A DNA stretch of 64,000 nucleotides from Saccharospirillum alexandrii (lineage in GTDB: Bacteria; Pseudomonadota; Gammaproteobacteria; Pseudomonadales; Natronospirillaceae): NCBI RefSeq assembly GCF_004000275.1, contig NZ_RCIP01000002.1, positions 496,283-560,282 on the forward strand, in the 5' to 3' direction. The notes under the pieces were generated by a model. The model did not search any database. It saw only the letters and a list, made by a program, of their open reading frames with translations, and had not been told where the DNA came from. Each line of letters begins with the position of its first letter. Position 1 is the stretch's first letter. The translations under genes and the position numbers were made by a program. Shown here one piece after another: positions 56,711-64,000 of the stretch.

Positions 56711-57937
56711 AGATAGAAACGCCTTTAAATCAACATCCGGATCCTTAATCTCTTCGTCCTTCAAGATCACACGCTGACCGATCAGTTTGCGGGCCAGCAA
56801 GTGATCCGCCGGGCGGTCGATCGACTCGACGGCCAGCAGAGTGGAACCTTTCATGCAAAAGACTGAGAAGCCCAATTTGTCAGGCAGTTGCCGCACCACC
56901 GTTCGGTCATACCCATCCGACAAACCGGCGATTTGCAATTTGTTGCGGTATTGATCGCTCCAGAACCAGGGGATGGCACAGTAGTCGGTGGGTTCATCTG
57001 TGAGTGTTCGAGCAAGGGTCTTTGCCTGATCGACAGCGTTTTGCACCGATTCGAGCCTAACGCTGCGTCCCTCTGCGTGGACGCTTGGAAACCGGGCGCA
57101 ATCACCGATGGCATAAATACCGGGTTGACTGGTGGCAAGTTGAGCATCAACGAGAATGCCATTGTCTACAGCAACGCCTGCTGCCTGAGCCAGTTCAGTA
57201 TTAGGTTCAACACCTACACCAACTAAAACCAGATCTGCAGTAATTGGCGCTCCCCCGGCAACAGTAATGGCGCTCACCAGTCCCTTGGCGTTAACGTGAA
57301 CACCGGTCAACTCCGTGCGGCATTTAAAGCGCACCCCTTCAGCTTCATGGAGTTCGCGCAAACGACGAGCCATAACGTCAGTCAATGCCCGGGCGAAAGG
57401 TCGCTCCGCATATTCGATAACGGTGACATCCAAACCAGATTGTCGTGCCACGGCCGCGAATTCCATACCGATAAAACCAGCACCGATGACGGCTACTTTG
57501 TGATGTTGGCCGAGCACATCGCGCAGACATTGTGCGTCGTTTAAATCGCGCAGCGAATGCACATTCGGGGCGTTAAACCCTGGCAGTGCCAAACGTCGGT
57601 TACGTGCACCGGTGGCTAACACCAGGTGCTCATAGGGCAAGTCATCACCGGAATTGAATTGCACAACCCGATTCTCGGCGTCGACATACTCCACGACTAC
57701 CCCTGCGCGGTAATCGATATCGTGCTCGCGTAAGTAGTTGGCCGAACGAAGCGTCAGGTTTGTGGCGTCGACCTTACCCATAAGATAGGCCTTTGACAGT
57801 GGTGGCCGCTGGTACGGATCGGCTGTTTCCTGACCCACCAGCGTGACCTGGCCTGAATAACCGCGCTCACGCAGCGAGACAGCCAACTGTGTTCCCGCCT
57901 GCCCTGCGCCGACGATGACGCAGCCAGCCCGACTCAT
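56705..57937 (-). CDS. Ferredoxin reductase, FAD/NAD(P)H-dependent
   Basis: This 410-aa putidaredoxin-reductase-type flavoprotein passes electrons from NAD(P)H to the adjacent 2Fe-2S ferredoxin. It has the N-terminal FAD motif VIVGAGQAGTQLA, YQRPPLSKAYL, a second Rossmann motif VIGAGFIGMEFA, and IYAIGDCARF near residue 275. It overlaps the ferredoxin gene by ATGA and is the third gene of the P450 operon. Confidence 0.92.
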   Translation of the reverse strand: MSRAGCVIVGAGQAGTQLAVSLRERGYSGQVTLVGQETADPYQRPPLSKAYLMGKVDATNLTLRSANYLREHDIDYRAGVVVEYVDAENRVVQFNSGDDLPYEHLVLATGARNRRLALPGFNAPNVHSLRDLNDAQCLRDVLGQHHKVAVIGAGFIGMEFAAVARQSGLDVTVIEYAERPFARALTDVMARRLRELHEAEGVRFKCRTELTGVHVNAKGLVSAITVAGGAPITADLVLVGVGVEPNTELAQAAGVAVDNGILVDAQLATSQPGIYAIGDCARFPSVHAEGRSVRLESVQNAVDQAKTLARTLTDEPTDYCAIPWFWSDQYRNKLQIAGLSDGYDRTVVRQLPDKLGFSVFCMKGSTLLAVESIDRPADHLLARKLIGQRVILKDEEIKDPDVDLKAFLSG

Positions 57938-58257
57938 ACCTGGCTCTCCGGCAGATAGACTTCCAGACCGTCCAGTTCATCGCTAACTTCGATCTGGCAG
58001 CTCAGACGACTGCTACCGGTCCGCTCGCTGGTCGTGCATTCCAGCATTTCATGTTCAACCTCACCCACCGGATCCAACCGGTCGGCATGATCGTCACCAA
58101 CGTAGACGTGGCAGGTCGCACACATTGCAGAGCCGCCACATTCGGCAACAATGCCGCCAATGTCGTTGGCCATGGCCGCCTGCATGACGGAGATACCGGG
58201 TTTGGCATCAACCTGATGACGCTCGCCATCCGGAGTAATAAACGTGATGGTAGGCAT
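57934..58257 (-). CDS. 2Fe-2S ferredoxin (putidaredoxin/adrenodoxin type)
   Basis: This 107-aa electron carrier has the cluster ligands in ECGGSAMCATC (C-x5-C-x2-C, residues 40-49) and the fourth Cys in RLSCQIE (residue 87). It sits between the P450 and reductase genes. The length and spacing are those of P450 redox partners. Confidence 0.93.
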   Translation of the reverse strand: MPTITFITPDGERHQVDAKPGISVMQAAMANDIGGIVAECGGSAMCATCHVYVGDDHADRLDPVGEVEHEMLECTTSERTGSSRLSCQIEVSDELDGLEVYLPESQV

Positions 58258-58319
58258 GATGTTCTCCTCTTAACCCTTAAGTTGGCTTACGACTCGATAG
58301 TCGGGTCGTTACCCGGCGT

Positions 58320-59534
58320 TCACTTCGCCGTAACGCGCACAGGAATGTGAGCCCAGCCGCGCAAGGTGTTGTTCAGTTTCGGCGTCGGTTCGCCCGTCAG
58401 TTCCAGCGTATGCACTCGCTTCGTCAGTGCCTTGAGCACCACTTCCGCTTCCAGCCTTGCAATCATCTGACCGACACAACCGTGCACGCCGGAGCCGAAG
58501 CCGACATGGCCGGCGGCCTTGCGACGGATGTCAAACTGATCGGCATTTTCCCACTTGCGCGGGTCGCGGTTGGCAGCACCCAGGAACATCAGCACCTTTT
58601 CACCTTCGCCAACCTGCACACCGCCGATATCGACCGGGCGGGTGGTGGTACGAAAGAAGGTTTGAACCGGGGAGTCGTAGCGCAATGTTTCCTCAAACGC
58701 ATTGCGCACCAGGGTTGGATCGTCACGCAACGCAGCCCACTGTTCCGGATGAGCGGCGAGGCTTCGTAGCGCACAACCGATACCGTTGACCGTGGTGTCA
58801 ACACCCGCCGTCAACAGTGACCGCACCAGCATGCCGGCTTCGTGCTCGGTGATCTTACCTTCATCGGCAAAACCGAAAATCTCGGCTCCCAGGCCATCCG
58901 GGCTCAACTTGGCCCGGTCACAGCGTGCGTTGATCCACTTCGCCACTTCCGGCATTTCCGCCATCGATTCCTCAAACAGGCTATTGCGAGGACCAAAGGC
59001 ATTGAAGGCGATGTTGCCGTAGCGCAACAGGTAGTCGCGTTCGCCTGACTCCAGGCCCAACGCATCGGGGAACACCTTTAGAGGAAAGACTTCAGCAAGG
59101 TCTGTGACGGCGTCGAACTCGCCTTTGGCAACCAGTTGTTCCACTAGCTCCTCGGCAAAGGCTTCGAAGTCGGCTCGTAATTTCCGAATCGCAACCGGGG
59201 ACAACACCTTGGTCATCGCCGACCGGGCGCGATCGTGTTCGGGAGGGTCTTTTTCCAGCAGAATACTGGGTTCGCGCCAGGGCTTTTCCTTGCGGAAATC
59301 GCTGATGCCGACGCCTGCCGAAGAACAAAAGGTTTGCCAGTCGTTCAGGGTGGCGTGCACTTCTTCAAAGCGGCCCATGCCCCAGAGTCCATAGTGTTCA
59401 AGCCAGACAATGGGCCCTGCTTCACGCAATTCCTCATGGAATGCATAGGGATTAGCCAGAATCTCGAGGTCGAAAGGATCCTGAGCATTTACCGGGCGAT
59501 CAGCCCCGATGCCGTTCGTGGGGGACACTTGCAT
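58320..59534 (-). CDS. Cytochrome P450, CYP199-like
   Basis: This 404-aa soluble P450 has the oxygen-activating I-helix AGVDTTV, the ExxR motif EETLR, and the heme loop FGSGVHGCVGQ with the Cys ligand near 351. LEKDPPEHDRARSAMTKVLSP and the overall pattern recall CYP199A, which O-demethylates para-methoxybenzoates; this is a family-level guess. GGAGG lies before the start. It heads the P450-ferredoxin-reductase operon behind a pair of palindromic operators. Confidence 0.88.
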   Translation of the reverse strand: MQVSPTNGIGADRPVNAQDPFDLEILANPYAFHEELREAGPIVWLEHYGLWGMGRFEEVHATLNDWQTFCSSAGVGISDFRKEKPWREPSILLEKDPPEHDRARSAMTKVLSPVAIRKLRADFEAFAEELVEQLVAKGEFDAVTDLAEVFPLKVFPDALGLESGERDYLLRYGNIAFNAFGPRNSLFEESMAEMPEVAKWINARCDRAKLSPDGLGAEIFGFADEGKITEHEAGMLVRSLLTAGVDTTVNGIGCALRSLAAHPEQWAALRDDPTLVRNAFEETLRYDSPVQTFFRTTTRPVDIGGVQVGEGEKVLMFLGAANRDPRKWENADQFDIRRKAAGHVGFGSGVHGCVGQMIARLEAEVVLKALTKRVHTLELTGEPTPKLNNTLRGWAHIPVRVTAK

Positions 59535-59593
59535 ATTCCGCCTCCTAATTATTTTTGTAGAGGTCTCGGTTTTTCAACCTAAGGTTTTTATAT

Positions 59594-59645
59594 AGTTGAC
59601 TCATCAACCATACGGAAAGCTTAAGGCTTTATGTTGATATGTCAA
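59594..59645. promoter_or_regulatory. Pair of MarR-type operators upstream of the P450 operon
   Basis: GTTGACTCATCAAC (59594-59607) and GTTGATATGTCAAC (59632-59645) lie 38 bp apart. The sequence between, including TTAAGG and TTTA before the second site, is also shared with the liv-like promoter, so the two promoters appear to be duplicates. Confidence 0.8.
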
Positions 59646-60526
59646 CTATTTCTACGAAGGATCAAATTGGACATTTGTATTCGATTGTTAGTTGGCTCCA
59701 GCGGGCTGCTTCCGCCGACGGAGCAGGGCACTCACTGATCTTTCAAGCTCAGAGTGGGTCAATCGTGGCGATACCGTAGGTCCCCGCCATTGATTAACTG
59801 TTGCACCACGCCGCAATCATTCAGTGTGAGGTTGACAGTCATCAAAGGAAGCAGTCAGTTGAAAAGCAGGCGTCATAGGCTCAGTGAAACCAGCCAAGAT
59901 AGTTGACTCGCTATAAAAGACCCAGGAGGCCAAAAAACAAAAAAGGTTGACGGCTTTCTCCGCTAGCTGACCTAAAACAACACCCCTTTTGAACACTGTG
60001 CTATATCAGTCCAATAGGGCCTGGCAAGAGCCATAACTGTTGCTATATGAAAACAATAGGCAGTGACGTTCGAAATAGCGCACACTTAAGTGCTTCCTGT
60101 ACAAAGTACAAACTTTATAGAAAATACATCCAAGATTTCATTCATCGAACCAGAAAATAGTCATTGATAGCTGATTCCCTACCTAGAAAGTCAAAATAAC
60201 TGGCTAATGCCTTACTTCAAATAGGCCTTGTTCTGGGGCTCTTGAAGAAAAATCAACTGAAATCCGCCTTATTTCAATAGCAGGTGTTGACAGTATGGAA
60301 TCGCAAGGTAACATAGTATTTATTCATCAAGAAAAACAATATTTGGTGAATAAGAAGTAGCATCCTAGCTCATAGGCCTGACAGTACTGACAGTACTGTT
60401 GTCGCATTAAGTGGATCGGAGACCGTGGCTGCTTAGCAGCAGTTCATAGTTTCTGTATTCCCGCTGGTCAGTTGCTATGAGGTTGAGAGTTACTTACAAC
60501 AATAACTGACCCCTAAAGGTACAGAG
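59646..60526. other. Long intergenic region before tctC, with possible gene debris
   Basis: Minus-strand bases of about 59684-59790 read QWRGPTVSPRLTHSELERSV then SALLRRRKQPAGAN and a stop, which looks like the end of a lost protein, but I cannot name it. CAGTACTG occurs twice in tandem at about 60382-60399, forming a near-palindrome. TTGACA (60287) with TAACAT 16 bases on is a candidate tct promoter. Nothing else is supported. Confidence 0.35.
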
Positions 60527-61501
60527 ATGATAAAAACTACCAAGCTTCTCAAGGTTACCGCTGCAACAATGGTGTGCGCATTTGCGAGCATCGCCTCAGC
60601 GGAAGACTATGCAGACTATCCTTCACAATCCCTGAACTTTACCATTGCTTTCGGACCCGGCGGCGGCAATGACACCATGGTGCGGTCACTGGTAGAGGTC
60701 ATTCGTAAGTACGAGCTCTACCCGGAAGACATCATCATTCGGAACCGGGAGGGCGGAAGTGGCGCCATCGGCTGGAGTTATGTAAATCAGCAGGCTGGCA
60801 ATCCCTACCACATTACTTCTACAAGCGGAAATTTCATCGGTACACCCCTTGTCTCGAACACTGATTGGAATTATGAGTCATTCACACCGGTCGGCTTGCT
60901 TGCAAACGATGCTCTGGTAATTGCCGTTGCTGCAGACTCTGAGTTTTCCACATTGGAAGACTTTGTGAATGAAGCGAAGAATCGCCGAGTAACCATCGGT
61001 GGTATTGGCGCTGCCGGGCCAGACCGGGTAGTAGCAGGGTTATTGCAGGATAGCGCAGGGATTACACTGGAATATGTACCTCAGCAAGACGGTGGACAAT
61101 TGTTAACTTCACTGACCTCCGGCAGTGTTGACGCCGTGCTTGGTGGCCCCTCTGAAGTGGCCGGTCAAGTCGATGCCGGCAATTTCCGAATCCTGGCCTA
61201 CTCGGAAAACACGCGCAGTAATATCTATCCAGAGATTCCAACATTTGTAGAGCAAGGTTACGACGTCGTATTCTCCCTCCCACGTGGTGTAATGTTGCCA
61301 GCGGATGTTCCAGAACATACCCAGCAATGGTGGATTGATACCCTTCAGACTGTCATTCAAACCCCTGAGTGGCAGGAAGGGTATTTGCAGCGGAACGGCT
61401 TGTCTGGCAATCCGATCTGGGGTGAGGAATTCGCCGACTATCTTGATGATACCAATAGCAAGTTCGAGTCCACCCTCCGGGAAATTGGTGCTATCAGATA
61501 A
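60527..61501 (+). CDS. Tripartite tricarboxylate transporter binding protein (TctC/Bug family)
   Basis: This 324-aa periplasmic receptor has a signal peptide (cleavage after ASA, residue 25) followed by the Bug-family start YPSQSLNFTIAFGPGGGNDTMVR. It has GGSGAIGW and the mid-region GGIGAAGPDRVV. It captures a carboxylate for TctAB. A hairpin follows the gene, so the receptor is probably made in excess. Confidence 0.9.
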   Translation: MIKTTKLLKVTAATMVCAFASIASAEDYADYPSQSLNFTIAFGPGGGNDTMVRSLVEVIRKYELYPEDIIIRNREGGSGAIGWSYVNQQAGNPYHITSTSGNFIGTPLVSNTDWNYESFTPVGLLANDALVIAVAADSEFSTLEDFVNEAKNRRVTIGGIGAAGPDRVVAGLLQDSAGITLEYVPQQDGGQLLTSLTSGSVDAVLGGPSEVAGQVDAGNFRILAYSENTRSNIYPEIPTFVEQGYDVVFSLPRGVMLPADVPEHTQQWWIDTLQTVIQTPEWQEGYLQRNGLSGNPIWGEEFADYLDDTNSKFESTLREIGAIR

Positions 61502-61516
61502 GTCCCATAATGACTT

Positions 61517-61545
61517 GAGGCGGTTCTCCGCCTCTTCTTTATCTT
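61517..61545 (+). terminator. Terminator-like hairpin between tctC and tctB
   Basis: GAGGCGG and CCGCCTC pair around TTCT and are followed by TTCTTTATCTTTT. The stem is short, giving partial termination at most. Confidence 0.65.
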
Positions 61546-61557
61546 TTGGAATACATT

Positions 61558-62025
61558 ATGAAGCCATGGTTTTCACTTTCTCTCCTGGTGCTGTCTGTTT
61601 TCTATTTCACTTACGGCATCTATTCACTTGACCTTTTAACGTTTACCGGTCGCTTAGGTCCAGGGTTCTTTCCTTTTGTAGTAGGCATATCGTTAGTTGT
61701 TCTGACTTCCTACAACACTATTCTAGCTTTCAAAGAAAAGAAGACAGTGCTGGCCAGTGGTGTTGATGACAATGAGTCGGGCTTTATCCCATGCTCTTTT
61801 GATGTGCTTTACCTGGTTTTGACCGTAGGCCTATTCATTCTGCTATTGAATGTTCTTGGTGGTCTTCTTGCAATGCTGCTATTTAATCTTTCATTACTAG
61901 CAGTTTTCAACAAAGGCGCGCACCTGAAGAACATCTCTTTCAGTATTGGAATCTCGCTTGCTGTGTATGGGTTGTTTGAAATCTGGCTAAAGGCGGGCTT
62001 GCCGGAAGGCATCCTTGGACTTTAA
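61558..62025 (+). CDS. Tripartite tricarboxylate transporter small membrane protein (TctB)
   Basis: This 155-aa protein has four hydrophobic segments; the LGPGFFPFVVGISLVVL stretch in the first half is the TctB hallmark. I use ATG 61558; a TTG at 61546 is in frame. tctA starts 20 bases downstream. Confidence 0.85.
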   Translation: MKPWFSLSLLVLSVFYFTYGIYSLDLLTFTGRLGPGFFPFVVGISLVVLTSYNTILAFKEKKTVLASGVDDNESGFIPCSFDVLYLVLTVGLFILLLNVLGGLLAMLLFNLSLLAVFNKGAHLKNISFSIGISLAVYGLFEIWLKAGLPEGILGL

Positions 62026-62045
62026 ATAACAAAAGGTAGTCGGTC

Positions 62046-63578
62046 GTGATCGCAGACATATTTTCTAATTTAGCGCTTGGGTTCAGCGTAGCTGTTTCTC
62101 CAGCCAACATCCTTTTCTTACTGATTGGTTCCGTTGTAGGAATGATCGTTGGTCTCTTTCCAGGTTTTGGGCCTGCAGCCGGTATCGCCATTCTGATTCC
62201 CATGACATTTGGGATGGATCCAACATCGGCCATCATTATGCTAGCTGGCATTTATTACGGTGCGATGTATGGTGGCACCATTACGTCCATCCTAATCAAT
62301 ACTCCCGGGGAGTCGGCGACAGTTGCATCCACGCTCGACGGATATCCCCTTGCAAAGCAAGGTAGGGCCGGTCCCGCTCTGGTTATGCAAGCAGTAGCAT
62401 CCTTCGTTGGTGGAACTACGGGTGTGATTCTGATATGTGGTCTCATCCCCTATCTTGCAAGTTTTGCCGCGTCATTTGGGCCTACCGAGTACTTTTTGAT
62501 TATTGTTTTCGGTTTGTTATTGCTTACTACCGTTATGGGTGAAAATAAGATAAATGGCATAGTCTCCGCCTTGATTGGCTTTGCGATCGCCATGGTGGGT
62601 GTCGACATAATCAGTGGGATGCAGCGCTTTACATTCGGATCTCCCGAGCTGATTGGAGGCATCTACTTTGTCCCCATCGCCATTGGATTGTTTGGCATGG
62701 GTGAGTTGATGTACTGTATCTATCAGGGCCAGCATCGCTTGGATCCTGAACCAATGAGAATTGGCTTCAGAAGTAAGAATTTTTGGCCTACCAAGAAGGA
62801 TTTTACGGATTCAAAATATACTTTTGTACGAGGCTCGATCATCGGTTTTGTCGCTGGTCTATTGCCGGGTTCGGGTGGAACCATTGGCTCGATCATGGGT
62901 TACTCAGTCGAAAAGAAAGTAGCCAAGGATGACTCCAAGTTCGGAAAAGGTGATATGAGAGGGCTTGTAGCACCAGAGTGTGCTAACAACGCAGCATCTT
63001 CCGGCTCTATGGTACCTTTGCTGTCACTAGGTATACCTGGCTCAGGCTCTACTGCCGTTTTGTTGGGTGCTTTTATGATGTGGGGTTTGCGGCCAGGACC
63101 TATGATGATCGTGGAGGAGCCCGAGTTCATTTGGGGGCTAATTGCGAGCATGTACCTCGGTAATATGGCTTTGATTTTGATGAGCATCATAGCCATCCCG
63201 TTCTTTGTAAAATTCCTGGATGTTCCGTATCGGTTTGTAGTCCCAATCATTGTCATGCTGTGCGTGGTCGGCTCCTATACGTTACATGGCAGTATTATCG
63301 AAACGTGGATTTTTCTGATAGCCGGTTTGCTCGGCTTTGGTATGAAACTGTATGGCTATTCACCAGCAGCGCTGGTGTTGGCACTGGTATTGGGATCCAT
63401 GGCGGAAAACACTTTGTTACAATCACTGATTATGTCAGATGGAAGTCTGTTGATATTTTTCCAGAGGCCGCTGTCTGCAATCATGACAAGCGTCTTGATC
63501 CTATTGATTGTCGGGCCCTATATCGGCCGGAAAATTAGACGAAGAGTGTCTGCCACAACTGAAACCAGGAACGCATAA
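62046..63578 (+). CDS. Tripartite tricarboxylate transporter large membrane protein (TctA)
   Basis: This 510-aa carrier is read from GTG 62046. It has about 12 hydrophobic segments and the TctA landmarks GLFPGFGPAAGIAILIPMTF, YGAMYGGTITSILINTPGE, GLLPGSGGTIGSIMGY and APECANNAASSGSMVPLLSLGIPGS (split). With TctC and TctB it makes a complete secondary carboxylate importer. Confidence 0.93.
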   Translation: MIADIFSNLALGFSVAVSPANILFLLIGSVVGMIVGLFPGFGPAAGIAILIPMTFGMDPTSAIIMLAGIYYGAMYGGTITSILINTPGESATVASTLDGYPLAKQGRAGPALVMQAVASFVGGTTGVILICGLIPYLASFAASFGPTEYFLIIVFGLLLLTTVMGENKINGIVSALIGFAIAMVGVDIISGMQRFTFGSPELIGGIYFVPIAIGLFGMGELMYCIYQGQHRLDPEPMRIGFRSKNFWPTKKDFTDSKYTFVRGSIIGFVAGLLPGSGGTIGSIMGYSVEKKVAKDDSKFGKGDMRGLVAPECANNAASSGSMVPLLSLGIPGSGSTAVLLGAFMMWGLRPGPMMIVEEPEFIWGLIASMYLGNMALILMSIIAIPFFVKFLDVPYRFVVPIIVMLCVVGSYTLHGSIIETWIFLIAGLLGFGMKLYGYSPAALVLALVLGSMAENTLLQSLIMSDGSLLIFFQRPLSAIMTSVLILLIVGPYIGRKIRRRVSATTETRNA

Positions 63579-63591
63579 TCGAAAATATACT

Positions 63592-64000
63592 ATGAATAAC
63601 GACCCTTTTGGAGAGAAGCTGAGTTCGGCCTCTCTCCTTTTTTTGTCTGCAGGTTTTACACTATTTATTGCTCTCTGCTTTGCATGTCTATTTTCATACT
63701 TTCATATACCATTCCCATGGCTACTGGGACCAATTTCCGGTGTTGGTTTGTGTGCTGTATTAGGTGTGAAGGTATATATACCCCGAAAACTCTCCTTATC
63801 AGCCAGATTTATGATGGGCGTGGTTGTAGGTTCCTCAATTACAGGGGATGCACTGGAAGACTTGATCAACTGGAAGGTAAGCATAGTAGTACTGTTGCTA
63901 ACCGGATTAGTAACTACGTTAGCAGGAACGTTTTATTATAAAAAGATTGCCCATTTTTCTTGGGTTGAAGCAATTGGTTCTGCGTTTCCAGGGGGGCTTG
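63592..64000 (+). CDS. AbrB-family membrane protein, N-terminal part (partial)
   Basis: The open frame from ATG 63592 runs off the right edge (136 codons). Hydrophobic segments alternate with the FPWLLGPISG and RFMMGVVVGSSIT motifs of the AbrB/AmoA-like permease family (unrelated to the AbrB DNA-binding fold). Such genes often follow tct operons. Function is unproven. Confidence 0.8.
   Translation, partial: MNNDPFGEKLSSASLLFLSAGFTLFIALCFACLFSYFHIPFPWLLGPISGVGLCAVLGVKVYIPRKLSLSARFMMGVVVGSSITGDALEDLINWKVSIVVLLLTGLVTTLAGTFYYKKIAHFSWVEAIGSAFPGGL

Overview
The window reads as a chromosome segment of a marine-type gammaproteobacterium (Oceanospirillales/Saccharospirillaceae-like by general feel; inference only). 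It is dense in solute-binding-protein transporters (Ugp ABC, TRAP, Liv-type ABC, tripartite tricarboxylate), has ATGA/GTGA-coupled operons, and is GC-rich except for an AT-richer island in the middle.

Layout. 1-2024: sbcC (start only) and sbcD, minus strand. 2025-10794: a glycerol-3-phosphate operon, ugpB-ugpA-ugpE-ugpC-ugpQ, followed by a GlpR-like DeoR regulator, a HAD phosphatase and a Na/Pi carrier, preceded by four TCG-NN-CGA-type operator-like sites. 10932-17574: an SLC13/TrkA-C permease, a DUF917 protein overlapping a PAS hybrid histidine kinase, a CorA-type channel and a YrbG-type Ca/Na antiporter. 17788-29578: a GntR-controlled catabolic locus of unknown substrate. Its minus-strand arm encodes a tautomerase-SnoaL fusion, an isocitrate-lyase-family lyase, an isochorismatase-fold hydrolase, two PuuE-like deacetylases and an FAD oxidoreductase. 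Its plus-strand arm encodes the GntR regulator, a LeuC/LeuD-type hydratase and a TRAP transporter. A matched 25-bp operator lies in front of both arms.

29579-51370 is the accessory region. Two palindromic repeats end in minus-strand terminators, and the second is cut mid-hairpin exactly where a Tn7-like left end (TGT plus paired 17-bp repeats) begins at 29946. The cargo is a C5 cytosine methyltransferase followed by three translationally coupled genes: a P-loop ATPase, a 510-aa protein with a winged-helix-like end, and an 1848-aa PD-(D/E)XK nuclease plus HerA-type ATPase. In outline this resembles DptF/DptG/DptH restriction attached to a DNA methyltransferase instead of phosphorothioation genes, and it is the best candidate for an undescribed defence system here. 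It is followed by the transposition module: a TnsA-TnsB fusion, a TnsC-like ATPase and a TniQ protein. Beyond it lies a graveyard (SRAP pseudogene, umuC tail, IS3 remnant, a long perfect hairpin, a degenerate P-loop protein). I could not find the right end.

51371-59645: a MarR regulator, a Liv-type ABC transporter and a three-component cytochrome P450 (CYP199-like P450, 2Fe-2S ferredoxin, FAD reductase). Both promoters carry a pair of GTTGA-N4-TCAAC palindromes about 38 bp apart, so uptake and oxidation of an aromatic acid are probably co-regulated. 60527-64000: TctC-TctB-TctA followed by the start of an AbrB-family membrane protein. Three transport operons (ugp, TRAP, tct) carry a terminator-like hairpin between the binding-protein gene and the permease genes.
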